In this document: positions 28,501 to 36,655 of the stretch, in pieces
How the letters are laid out: each line of letters opens with the position of its first letter
Numbering within the stretch: the first letter of the stretch is position 1
From: Stichopus chloronotus
Lineage: Eukaryota; Echinodermata; Holothuroidea; Aspidochirotida; Stichopodidae
Length of the DNA stretch: 64,000 nucleotides
Direction of reading: 5' to 3'
Assembly (NCBI GenBank): GCA_021234535.1
Contig: CM037842.1
Location: 25,977,106-26,041,105 of the forward strand
Program-made: the position numbers and the translations under genes
Notes under the pieces: model-generated
Databases searched by the model: none
What the model saw: only the letters and a program-made list of their open reading frames with translations
What the model was told of the DNA's origin: nothing

Positions 28501-31500
28501 TTCTTAATCGATTTCACTACGTAATGTCGAAGCCAGGTACAAATTACGCAATCCTGCTTTCTTAACTGACAAGATCCAGAATTGTACTTTTGAGAACTCA
28601 TTTTCAAAGCTACCAATTCGATACTTTACTCATCTACCTGTTTGGTTTTTTTAATCCTTGTTCAAGTAACTTAGTTACATTTTTTTTTTTTTTTGTGCAC
28701 TCTCCAAGTTTTGACACTGTCCTAATTTCGTGCCCTCTCTTATGTTCTATGTATAAATTTGATGTTTACACTGGAATAAAAAAATAGATCGACTGTTTCT
28801 GATGCACTTAACACCACTGGCAAGACTAAAAGTGCTGTACCGGTAACGACTAAACTTGAAGATAGAGAAGGAACAGAGATGCCAAGGACTAGCGCACATT
28901 GACAGGTCCAGGATAGACATCTGAGTTTGGTTGCAAATAAAACTTTCGTTACCTTTTCTAGGAAATAATTCACGATGCGTTCGTGGCCTTCTGCAGCTGC
29001 CAACATCAGTGGTGTGACTCCTAGATCAAATTCACTGCAATTAAAAAAAGGAAGGAAAAAAGAAAAAGGCATCATTTCATTTGTCAAAGATACAATTAAA
29101 AATCGCGATCCATCCTGCAGCTTAAAACCAAGCATGGATGCAATTTAATTACCAGAAGCCCTGGTGACTGAGATGCTTGAATATACGTTCTGAAGTACGA
29201 GCAAATTCTCTGATAAGGTTCATCTTCAGACAATCAAAACCAAATCAGGGATTCACCCAAATTTATAATGTCTGCAAAGAGTTAACAGTTAACACTGACA
29301 CTTAAAATATGTAAAAAAATAAACAATGCATTGCCAGTAGTTCCATTCTTTTACAATTTAGAAATGTATCAGTTTACATTCTGGCAATTTACACAGCAAG
29401 TCCTATATAATAGTTTACCATAGAAACCAGTTCTGCTGAAAGATCGTTCAGCTTAAGAATAAAACAAAACAAAGTAGTTACTCGCAGAGCTAGTCACAAG
29501 GCTGGTAATGTTAAGGGTTATGGTTAGGATTACGTGGTCTTGACAACAGGCATCCAACGATCGCACAGTGGGGTGTAGGAGCAGAGACCCATTAGCCAGG
29601 CAAGTCCTTTGGAGAAGTTTCACCCAGCCCGAAACCGTAATTCAAACAATAGTCCCGTGTAATCTCTGACTTTCTCCAAAGTGAGCTCTAAGATTGTTCC
29701 CTTTAGCTATCGGAGCAATTATTTCCACATGGTCAGAAGAAGAATATCCATGGGCAGTGCTCCAGTGCTAATTGATCCGGTCCAGCGTCTCCGTCCAAAT
29801 CCCCGATTCTTCCGGGTATGTGACTACCAGAGTCTTCAAGGAACTGTCATTCTCATGCACTTCAAACAGATGCAGTGCAAATTGGCCAGACCATAACTTT
29901 GTCATTCTGCAGTAATCAAATTTTGGAAGGACGAACTTAAATTTTTGGATGAACAACCACATACTTCATGTCAGTTACCTGTTAAAAAACCAAATGAAAA
30001 ACTTTGAACATTGTCCAGAGAGTTTCCCTGAAACCAAACTGCAGAATGAACCTAGAATACCTACGTTCTGTGGATATCTGCACCAAGGGTACTCAAGAAC
30101 TGTACAACGTTGAGGTGTCCCGAATAAGTAGCATGGAAGAGGGCTGTCCAGCCCCGTTGATTAGGAACATCTATATCAGCGCCATTCTGGAAGAAAGCAA
30201 AAAATACATTATCATTATTATTTTTATCATAAAATGCTGACAGGTGTAAAAACATAATCTGTTGAATTGTGCACTTCCAAAGAACACACAACAGAGAGAA
30301 AATGAGGCACCAACAAAGGAAGAAAACTCCAAGTTAAAAAGTTGTGTTTAAACTTGCATTTTAAGTTTTGATATAGACATGCTGACCGAACAACAGTCAA
30401 AAATCAACTGAATGCGAGTTTCAAAGGCAGGGACGAGCCACGGCAAAAAGCGCAATCACCGAAAGCAAAAAAAAGGAAAGGACCATGGCAGTCACAAACA
30501 CACTAAGTTTCTATATGCTACAGAGTTCATTTTTAAAAACCAACCGAACTGTTTTAAGGCTCTGAAACAAAGCTGACCTCATTCTATGAACAAGCTTTTC
30601 CTGCAGCTGGACTTTGACTTGGGAACTGCCTTCCAGATGATCTTAGACTGTGCTCCTCCATTAGCATTTTTTAAATCAAAACTGAAAATGTGCCTTTTTA
30701 GACAACTTGATGACCAGTTTTCCTTCCTAACTTTGCACCTTGTCCTACTCCTTTGCATGTCCTTTTTATACACAAAACTGCCATTACAAGTTTTTCAAAA
30801 CTGACATGCACATGAAAAACAAAGAGAGTGAATGCTAAAGCAGAATATTTAAAGAACACCAGAAGTGGATGAGGGGGGGAGGTAATGAAAATATAAACAT
30901 ATCTGGCCAGTTTTGTAACTTAATCTGCTTTTGAAATGGAAAGAGAGCTAGGAATGACTATCAGCACATTTCCAACTGAAATACTACACTAGGCAGGCTT
31001 GCCAGGGTGTCAGCTGTCATTTTAATACACAACCCATCTGCTCAAGTTTCCTTGTGAGTGAGACAATCATTATAAAAAACTGTTTTCAAAAAAGCAGGAA
31101 GTGCTCACATCTGGGTGTGACATCAGCATTACAGGGAGTGTAATTAAAACCGCAGCCAATTCATGGAATATTAAATACACAGCAAAATCTCCATCCTAGA
31201 TGGTAAAGTGGGTCTCTCCTATGTTAAATATTTTCTTGGGACTGAAAAGTAGGGGGTGAGGAGTTAAGGCCTGCGATTTCGATCAAACCCAGAAAGCTAA
31301 AAAGGCTTAGTGATTCCTTGCCATATAGCTATACTATAACAAACACGAATTACACACATGACAAATATTCTTGAAATATCATGGCAACAAGCTTTTGACC
31401 TAAAATAACCTTTCACCTTGTCTTAAAACAATAGGTGCAAATATTGATAGAGATCATCTATTCAATATGGGCAATACACATTGTAAGTATGAAATTCCCC

Positions 31501-34367
31501 ACGGTTGCCCTTCTTGAGATACATAAAGTGATTATGAGATTTTGACTTGTGGTGCTATCAAATAACCTTTGACCTCCACCAAAAATGATATGGTAGAACT
31601 AACGAATATGAGCAAGAGACATGCAAAGTATTAGACCCCCCTACCCCCCACACACACAAGGTATCACAATCACATAGATTACATCCTGACTACATCCAGG
31701 AATCAAAAACATAACAATGCGTGTTCTTTGACTATTGAATATTCATCAGGTGACTGTAATTACCATGCTCCGTTCCTGATCAGCTCACAACTGACTTGTC
31801 CTACCAACACCGCAGTGCAGTTAAGCTTACAACTATTCTCAACAAGACCTGCCATCCGCTGCATGACCATCCTAAGAGCGCCGTAATCCCACGTAGCGGT
31901 TGGAAGAAACTACCTCACGCAACTACGAGTAGACACAAATCATCTCCTATACCCCAAGAATGAAACTTTTTAAGGACAGCTTAAATAGACGTTTTCATTT
32001 TACTCACCTTTCACATTTTTTTAATGTCTCGTTCCTTATATCAAATCATCCTTCGTCCTATATTTTACGCTCTTCTCAATCTCCTTGCCTCTTTAAACCT
32101 TCTATACATCTGAATTTTAATTTCTCCAATGTCTATTTAATTTTGTCTATTTAATTTGTCTATTTAATTTCTATTTTGTCTATCTAATTTCTATTTAATG
32201 TCTATTTAATTTCTCCAATGTCTATTTACATTGTCAACTGTTTGATTTTATGTTCTTAATGTGAACATTTGGGCCTTAGTAATTTTGAAGTTGACTTTAC
32301 CCAAGTCCCTTTACAACTCCAGTTAACCTTGTCAGGAATCTTGTAACCTTCACGCCAATTTTTTTTTTTTTATGAAAACTAGGAGCATCAGAAACTGCTA
32401 ACCTTTTCCCTACTTTTGTACAGGTTAATTATGTGATAATTACTACATAAATTATGTGATAATTAAATAATTATATGATGTTGATAAGGATGTCGCCTCC
32501 CAAATCAAATTGAGAGTTTCACATTGAATTGCTATCATTATCAATTGGTAAGATGCACATAATCATGATTTTTAATACTACAAAAAAAAAAGTTGCACTT
32601 TTGAAATAAGACTTCCTTAAATTTTTGCCTGACTATTTTGTTCATCATACCGACAGAAATTGCTCGGCTGTCTCAATTTATGAGGGTGGCTCAATTTGAA
32701 CGCTCATGTCCAATCTCCGTTTCCTCAATTGATAGCAGATCTTTCAGTTTCATGTTTCTCTAATTACCTGGTGCAAGAAGCAGGCGACACTCTCGTTGCC
32801 ACAGCTTGCGGCGAGCATCAGTGGCGTGGTGCCGGATTCCGTCGAGATGTTGACAGCCACCTTTGCCTCTAGCAGGAGGTTGACTACGTTGTCGTGCCCG
32901 ATGTAGCTGGCATACATCAGGGGCGTCCACTCACCCCGGTTCTTTCTGTTTGGGTCTGTCTCTGGCCTGGAAAGTGTGAGCATCAAAACAGAGAGGAAAG
33001 CGGGAATTGGTATATTCAGTGACGTCTCTGCCACAATGCAATATGAAATGTAGCAGTGAATGACAAATTCACAGTTTGCAAAAAAGAAAGATTACTGGAT
33101 TCTTCTACGGGATGAATTCTTCTACAAGTTGGACAAATGGTCCATTCTGCTGGATCATGTAAGGATTGATCATGCATATCAGTCTGGCGACTGGAAAGTA
33201 AAACACATTTAAAGGATAATCCAACAATTCTAAATTTCCTGTCACTGGATCAGCCAATAATGACGATGCAAGGCAATTTAAGACAAAATATCCCCAAGTT
33301 GGTCCACAAATATATTGAATCTATAACACATTTTACAAAATAATAATGTTGAAGATGGTCTTGTACAAATTTCATAGCCACAGCAAGATGATGTTAAAGT
33401 TGGGAAGGTCTATTCAAAAGTTCAGGTTGTTTCAAACGATCTGTGTCTACCGAAGTCTCGGAGCAGCTCGAAAATTGTTGACACATTGTTTCATGTTATT
33501 ATGGATTTTACGAGACAATTTTAACTTTGTCTGGACTATTCTCTTGACAAAATAAAATGTCAACTGGGGTGTTCGTCATCTGATGTCTGACGTCCATTTA
33601 CTTTCAGAATAGTACCACCATGTATTACCCATCCTTTCTCTGCTATTACATGATTTTGACATGATTTTTAATCTCTTGACCAACAAAACCTGATCTCTTC
33701 TGGAGTTTTGATTCTTTTCTGAGGGCTAATCTTTGCTTCACAAAAGAGACATACAAAATCAAATTGGATTTTACAGTCACACTGGAGGAACGAGAGGGGG
33801 GGGGGAAGTTGGTAGGATTTCTGAGGGGCTAACAAATACAGATCTTTGGCATGTATGATTATCAAACATCCAGTAAAGTTGACTGGTATGGAATCACAAG
33901 GAAGGACTGTATTGTAACTTCTCCCTTGACTGATAAAAAAAAACAAGGTTTGAAGGTATGGACGATTATTACAAATTATCACCTTCATAAGATTTTCCCC
34001 ACCATATCACATCCTATGTCACAGAAACGACTCACAGGAGTGAAGTAACACTGACGTCACTAGGTGCATGCCTGCATCCTCCCTACTACTGCACTCTTAT
34101 CTGACAAAATATGTGTAAAATAATGCAACAATGACAAAAAGAAAACAAAGAAAGGATAAAAAAAATTTCAACTTTTTACCTGCCAAGGAGTTCTTTAACA
34201 TAGTCGTAATCTCCCAAATATGCCGCCGTGTGCAAGTCTAACGGTATCGGGTCGAAGGTTACGTCACCGTCTATCGCATCATTCCAACCATTCCACATAG
34301 AGAGGCTCTTGTCGAGGAAATCGGACTCGCTGCTCGCCTCATCGCTTGCCTCCAGAGGACGGTCCAT
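5817..34367 (-). CDS. ANKS3: ANKS3 ortholog, ten coding exons (whole gene)
   Basis: Ankyrin repeat and SAM domain protein 3. Coding exons in order, minus strand: 34367-34180, 32966-32768, 30186-30065, 29034-28953, 26532-26400, 22018-21863, 21411-20649, 14545-14404, 10443-10271, 6300-5817. They sum to 2442 nt, which is 813 residues plus TGA, and every junction has GT..AG and keeps frame. About six ankyrin repeats span residues 40-235, a Ser-rich linker 240-500, a SAM domain about 506-566, and a charged coiled coil about 570-680. Human ANKS3 is 656 residues; the extra length is in the linker and the last exon. Near-identical stretches include [13 protein letters not shown] and FEEQDVDLR. In vertebrates the protein binds ANKS6 through its SAM domain and joins the NEK8/inversin ciliary module; the same role here is inferred from orthology. 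Weak points are the exact N-terminus and whether the last exon really ends the protein. Confidence 0.93.
7240..7527. repeat. (CAT)n / CACCAT microsatellite
   Basis: Nearly 290 bp of ATC with interspersed ACC triplets, inside the last ANKS3 intron. It creates long open frames on both strands (Asp/Gly, Met/Val, Ser/Pro runs), which are artefacts of the triplet repeat. Confidence 0.97.
9740..10310. repeat. ~80-bp tandem array running into ANKS3 exon 9
   Basis: Units keyed by TCTGTGACAGAGGGACAGTG recur near 9750, 9832, 9918, 9995, 10085 and 10163. A last version at about 10298 (TCTGTGGCAGAGGGACCTTG) lies inside the coding exon. The arrays are decayed but clearly related. Confidence 0.8.
10271..10443 (-). 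CDS. ANKS3: ANKS3 exon 9 (coiled coil)
   Basis: The acceptor is CTCACAAACAG before 10443 and the donor GTACG|GTAAGT after 10271. It encodes a charged helix with [15 protein letters not shown], matching QELRAVVESCLLEQD in vertebrates. The part at about 10290-10330 resembles repeat units running downstream in the intron (9740-10310). Confidence 0.9.
11140..13130 (+). pseudogene. Decayed non-LTR retrotransposon (CR1/L2-like RT)
   Basis: Frames broken by stops and shifts still show, in order, a linker helix ([12 protein letters not shown], then DLWTVLRK), a [15 protein letters not shown] and TGLDKIS segment near 11580-11690, RKAFDLIDH near 12057, a [14 protein letters not shown] segment near 12115-12160, and a C-terminal RQWNN..P..SL..FK tail near 13013-13080. 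This order is typical of CR1/L2/Jockey-type reverse transcriptases. It lies antisense in an ANKS3 intron and cannot be functional. Confidence 0.75.
14404..14545 (-). CDS. ANKS3: ANKS3 exon 8 (SAM C-terminus, coiled coil start)
   Basis: The acceptor is TTTTTCAG before 14545 and the donor CAGGAG|GTAGGG after 14404. The split codon AA|G gives Lys and continues [16 protein letters not shown], the last SAM helix (vertebrate LFGPKRKMTSAIARWH). The helical segment [19 protein letters not shown] follows and parallels the vertebrate post-SAM helix. Confidence 0.94.
14600..15120 (+). repeat. Dispersed 0.5-kb repeat, copy 1
   Basis: Aligns collinearly with 16380-16940: TCTAGAAAAGA, TGGAATTGTG, GGGTTTCA, TCCTTGAAA, AAGTAAACAAAGGAT, AAATTTGCATATT, GTTTATTCAT. 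It is non-coding and decayed and lies in an ANKS3 intron. Confidence 0.75.
15600..15740 (+). repeat. Short dispersed repeat, copy 1
   Basis: The CTGTGTATGCTGCGTAAT ... CTTTCGAGTTTGCTG ... AGAACCA stretch is shared with 28080-28180. Nothing codes here. Confidence 0.5.
16380..16940 (+). repeat. Dispersed 0.5-kb repeat, copy 2
   Basis: Second direct copy of the family at 14600. It is directly followed by the truncated RT at 16970, which may have inserted next to it. Confidence 0.75.
16970..18475 (+). pseudogene. 5'-truncated non-LTR retrotransposon RT remnant
   Basis: Less decayed than the upstream one. It shows [16 protein letters not shown] (near 17130), [17 protein letters not shown] with a frameshift near 17360, [14 protein letters not shown], then [12 protein letters not shown] (near 17610-17640) with the reverse transcriptase FADD box. 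[10 protein letters not shown] and [11 protein letters not shown] follow near 17815 and 17972, then [10 protein letters not shown]. The 3' end is a short AAG-rich tail near 18463-18475. There is no endonuclease domain, as expected for 5' truncation. It is antisense to ANKS3. Confidence 0.85.
19490..19710. repeat. ~55-bp degenerate tandem array
   Basis: CCTACACATCAGG, TCTCATGGGGTCTATCCTAA and ATCATGTCCT recur about four times. It lies in an ANKS3 intron. Confidence 0.7.
20649..21411 (-). CDS. ANKS3: ANKS3 exon 7 (Ser-rich linker and most of SAM)
   Basis: This 763-nt exon has its acceptor TTTCGGTAG before 21411 and donor ATCAA|GTAAGT after 20649. Its first part is a low-conservation linker with Ser and Gly runs; its last part is most of the SAM domain, with [20 protein letters not shown] and [19 protein letters not shown] helices. 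Phase arithmetic (2 + 253 codons + 2) agrees with both neighbours. Confidence 0.93.
21863..22018 (-). CDS. ANKS3: ANKS3 exon 6 (conserved SSSDES linker)
   Basis: The acceptor is TTGCCCTTCCCAG before 22018 and the donor G|GTAATT after 21863; 156 nt keeps phase 1 on both sides. It encodes [10 protein letters not shown] followed by a basic Pro/Arg stretch and [13 protein letters not shown]. The LSSSDES and SIxxGP elements occur in the same order in vertebrate ANKS3, so this linker is under constraint although it is not a named domain. Confidence 0.9.
23570..23810 (-). repeat. Dispersed 0.5-kb repeat, copy 3 (partial, inverted)
   Basis: The reverse complement matches the first half of copies 1 and 2: TTGCAATGCGAAACCATGAATGAC-like start, CATTGGAAAGATT, GATGTGGAGTGTCGCACAG, GGGTTTCACATTGG. 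Only part of the unit is present. Confidence 0.65.
26100..26420. repeat. ~62-bp tandem array running into ANKS3 exon 5
   Basis: Units keyed by CTGAGAATGGCTGTGCTAT recur near 26118, 26180, 26245, 26305 and 26368. The final unit carries the true exon 5 donor (TTACCTGGTTCAGATCT). The unit near 26270 carries a matching TTACCTGATTCGGATCT, a duplicated donor-like site. Confidence 0.8.
26400..26532 (-). CDS. ANKS3: ANKS3 exon 5 (last ankyrin repeat)
   Basis: The acceptor is TTTTTCTGGAAG before 26532 and the donor CCAG|GTAAGA after 26400. It encodes [20 protein letters not shown] and then KVVTLID, matching the terminal ANKS3 ankyrin repeat (GATARMLAK, KIVALMD). The 3' end of this exon and its donor lie inside a ~62-bp tandem array that continues into the intron (26100-26420). 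Confidence 0.92.
26800..27620. repeat. ~106-bp units in inverted head-to-head arrays
   Basis: From about 26800 to 27240 units read CTTGTTCACTTCCT ... GTGAGCAATTGAA, with starts near 26935, 27042 and 27147. From about 27240 to 27620 the reverse complement appears (AAAGTGAACAAGTAGAT ... GACAAGATATGATAAGTTG). The whole could fold as a long imperfect hairpin. Confidence 0.7.
27572..27880. repeat. ~160-bp tandem duplication
   Basis: Two copies share GATTACTAA/CGTTACTAA, CATCTAGACAATTTGCAG / TTTCTAGACATTTTGCAG and GGAGCACAGATATTCTTGTC / GGGGCACAGATATTCTTATC. It sits in an ANKS3 intron. Confidence 0.65.
28060..28190 (+). repeat. Short dispersed repeat, copy 2
   Basis: Counterpart of 15600-15740: CTGTGTACGCTGTGTAAT, GCATCTTTCGAATTTGCTGG, AGAACCAGTTGGGAA. 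Confidence 0.5.
28953..29034 (-). CDS. ANKS3: ANKS3 exon 4 (ankyrin repeat)
   Basis: The acceptor is TTAATTGCAG before 29034 and the donor AAAAG|GTAACG after 28953. The 82-nt exon encodes [20 protein letters not shown], parallel to GFTPLMEAAAAGHEIIVQYF in vertebrates. It completes the split codon and returns to phase 0. Confidence 0.93.
30065..30186 (-). CDS. ANKS3: ANKS3 exon 3 (ankyrin repeat)
   Basis: The acceptor is TTCTTCCAG before 30186 and the donor AC|GTAGGT after 30065. The 122-nt exon encodes [20 protein letters not shown] and the helix following it, matching the GWTALFHCTSAGH repeat of vertebrate ANKS3. It ends two bases into a codon. Confidence 0.94.
30585..30725 (+). pseudogene. 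Non-LTR retrotransposon C-terminal fragment
   Basis: In two frames the sequence gives [18 protein letters not shown] and [13 protein letters not shown], the usual C-terminal motif (WNxLP..., FKxxLK) of CR1/L2-type RT proteins. Only the extreme 3' end is present. Confidence 0.5.
31300..31720 (+). repeat. Dispersed repeat with DR1-like sites, copy A
   Basis: Starts AGTGATTCCTTGCC and ends CCAGGAATCAAAAA, so the ends are imperfectly inverted. The interior has GAGATCATCTATTCAATATGG, CCCTTCTTGAGATAC and two DR1-like sites (31406-31418 and 31563-31575). The family recurs at 40655, 41930 and 42480. Confidence 0.65.
31760..32110 (+). pseudogene. Non-LTR retrotransposon 3' fragment
   Basis: Conceptual translation with one frameshift gives [16 protein letters not shown], then a TSRHKSS/YPKNETFKDSLNR segment, which resembles the C-terminus of CR1/RTE-like RT proteins. 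A T-rich tail of TCTATTTAAT-type repeats follows to about 32230. Assignment below superfamily is not possible by eye. Confidence 0.45.
32768..32966 (-). CDS. ANKS3: ANKS3 exon 2 (ankyrin repeats)
   Basis: The acceptor is TTTCCAG before 32966 and the donor CAG|GTAATT after 32768; 199 nt closes the phase left by exon 1. It encodes two ankyrin repeats with the [21 protein letters not shown] and [19 protein letters not shown] helices. These are almost residue-for-residue the vertebrate ANKS3 repeats. Confidence 0.95.
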
Positions 34368-34432
34368 CCTCCTTGGCCGGCCTCTTGTTTGAGGGCTGCT
34401 ACTGAATTCACAGTCCCATGGGATCACAGCGT
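34180..34432 (-). CDS. ANKS3: ANKS3 coding exon 1 (start and first ankyrin repeat)
   Basis: The preferred start is the ATG at 34367 in context AGGAGGATGG. Its product begins [12 protein letters not shown] and runs into SLSMWNGW and LDLHTAA, which parallels the vertebrate ANKS3 N-terminus (SDEAS, SLSMWHG, LDLHTAA). The donor is AG|GTAAAA after 34180, leaving two bases of a codon. A possible acceptor (TCGCAG) lies at 34433-34434, so 34368-34432 would be 5' UTR. That stretch has no in-frame stop, so an N-terminal extension from an upstream exon cannot be excluded. No upstream exon or promoter was recognised. Confidence 0.85.
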
Positions 34433-36159
34433 CTGCGACACAAACACGACAAGGAGAGTACATATTATGTTCAATACCTTGTGTCACACTGCACATGTCG
34501 GTGGCTCATTGTTGCGAGCAGAATTAAGTTCAAAGGAACAACAAAGCCACCGTGACATTGATAGGTAGACTTTAACTTCTAAAATGCATGAAATAATGAA
34601 AATACTTGAAATGTTTCATAATACTTTAATGCATCGTTATTACTAGGGATCAAGTAATAATAAGATTGGACTTATGATCGGGCACATATTTACCACTATC
34701 AGTAAAACATCTGAAAAAGGACATTTAGCAAATTCCATTTGCCAAGCTTGCCAGTGTTCGGCTACGTGAAAATATAGTGGCATGGGGGGGGCAAGGTTAA
34801 TCTGTGAACCAGGGTAAGAATCAAGAAATGACCTATGAGGGCATCTGAAAGGGTGACAAAATCCCTCAAGAATGCGTTCATGGGGGTCCAACATCATTCA
34901 CAAGGGCCCAATTCTTAACAAATATCTGTGGATATGTGATGATTTTGGAATCAAGATACAAGCAACCCAGAGACTTCAACACACACAAAAAAATTTTCAG
35001 AAGAGAATGCACTTGACAGTGCCATCGGTTGAATATTCACCGATGTTGTGGTAAACCATCGACCATCAGATCGACAGCAAATAAAAAAATAAATCAATTA
35101 ACTCTAATTACAAAGCTATGACTTTGTTTCTGAGTACCTAGTCAAGTTCTAGAGATGGAACCCCAAGTTATCTGAGCAACAGACTCTCAGTCTTTGCAGG
35201 GTCTCTCCATTTTTGCAAAGGGTATGGCTTATCTATGTCTGGTAATACAAACTAGAGTACTGCCCTCTAAATACTAAAGTGACTTTTGATGAACTTCATA
35301 GAAGCTTGTTGAGTGACTTCTTAGGAACAGTAGCAGAATTGCTACTTTCTGCTCATTATCCAGGATCTACCTACCCTGATGATTAAAATGAAAGTCACCG
35401 AACCGTAGCCACACGAGAAAAGGAGCATGCAGTACAGAAGCTTCAAACTCTACAAAACAGTTCAAGAAAAATGATGCAGTCATCTTTCTTTGGGCTTAGT
35501 GTATCTGACTGTGGATATTAACTACGGGTGTTTTATGTGCAAAGTTTACTAGATTTCATTTTATACTATGTTTATTTTGTTTTACAACATTTTCAGGTAT
35601 TAATCAAGTAAACAACAAGACACCATCACTTTGAGTCTATGCCCCATACATTCTCCGAAGAGAAGGAAACATCAGGGGCTCCTTGTATCCAAGATTGCTA
35701 ATCAGTTGCATATATCTAATTGGAAACTCCAAGTAATCGATTTAACAAATCTGCTGAAACTGGAATGACGAAAGTTGTTGACTTTGGGGCAGAAATATGT
35801 TTGAGCGAAAGCAAATGCTTGGTGCTCGAGGCAAACTGGTGTTGGGCAAGAGATCGGGCTGGGAGGTGGTGGATCACAAATGTTTTGTTGCGGCAATTGT
35901 CTCTTCAACACCACAAGAAAATGTATCAAGTAAACATCCACAAGAATGTCTGCAAGAAAAGGAATCTGTGACAACAGTAGTAATTCCATCAACTAACACT
36001 TTTCAGGGATAGTTTGGAAATAAAGCATTAGTCCACATCAGATAAGGGGTAAGGTAGAGGCAAGGTTAAAGGTCACCCATAGTTTCTTGCACAGAGGGAA
36101 GTGTATTATTTGTCTGGATACAGGTAAGTTTGAAATGAGGTAAATAGGTACATTCTCTC

Positions 36160-36345
36160 TTGATCTTCTCTCTTCCATCCCCTCTCCCAGTCCTTTCCAA
36201 ATCTCCCTCCCTCCAGCTCTCTTGCATATCTACTTGCTACCTATCAATCTACATACCTACCTGTCTGTCTACTATCTACCTATCACTCTCCATCTACCTA
36301 TTGGTCTATCTGTCCACCTACATATGTAACTGTCAACCAACCTCC
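36160..36345. repeat. Pyrimidine-rich TCTA/TACC low-complexity tract
   Basis: CTACCTATCAATCTACATACC-like tetranucleotide variants and CCCTCTCCC runs. It is a decayed microsatellite. Confidence 0.7.
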
Positions 36346-36448
36346 TCATTCTTTCATGCCTGTTGTGTGTCTCAAGCAACAAAGCAGATAGCCATGGCAA
36401 TCATTTGTATGACAAAATGGTCACACCTCTTCTTTAACTGACTACCTG

Positions 36449-36655
36449 TTGAGAGGTGCTGTGTCTGTACATCTCCATTCTGACGTTTGATTTCATTCAT
36501 TGACATAATCGTTACTACGAACATAATAACAACAATCGTTACTACGAGCATTAAAACAACAAAGCCAAAGAAAAGCAGCCTTTGAATGATCTTCTTGCTT
36601 TTGTTCTGAACATAACAGTTTATTTTCCTTTTTCCTTGAGAATCAAAGTTGTCAT
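36449..36655 (-). CDS. Possible exon with a transmembrane segment
   Basis: The minus-strand frame starts at an ATG (36655) preceded by an acceptor-like TTTCAAG and ends at a donor-like ACAG|GTAGTC. It encodes a basic N-terminal part (GKRKINCYVQNKSKKIIQR), a hydrophobic helix of about 25 residues (LLFFGFVVLMLVVTIVV and on) and a hydrophilic tail. The pattern is that of a type II membrane protein, but no neighbour exon or family was recognised. Chance remains a real alternative. Confidence 0.25.

Noticed and set aside
29505..29535. TTAAGGGTTATGGTTAGG, telomere-like sequence
   Set aside because: Too short and irregular to be an interstitial telomere tract.
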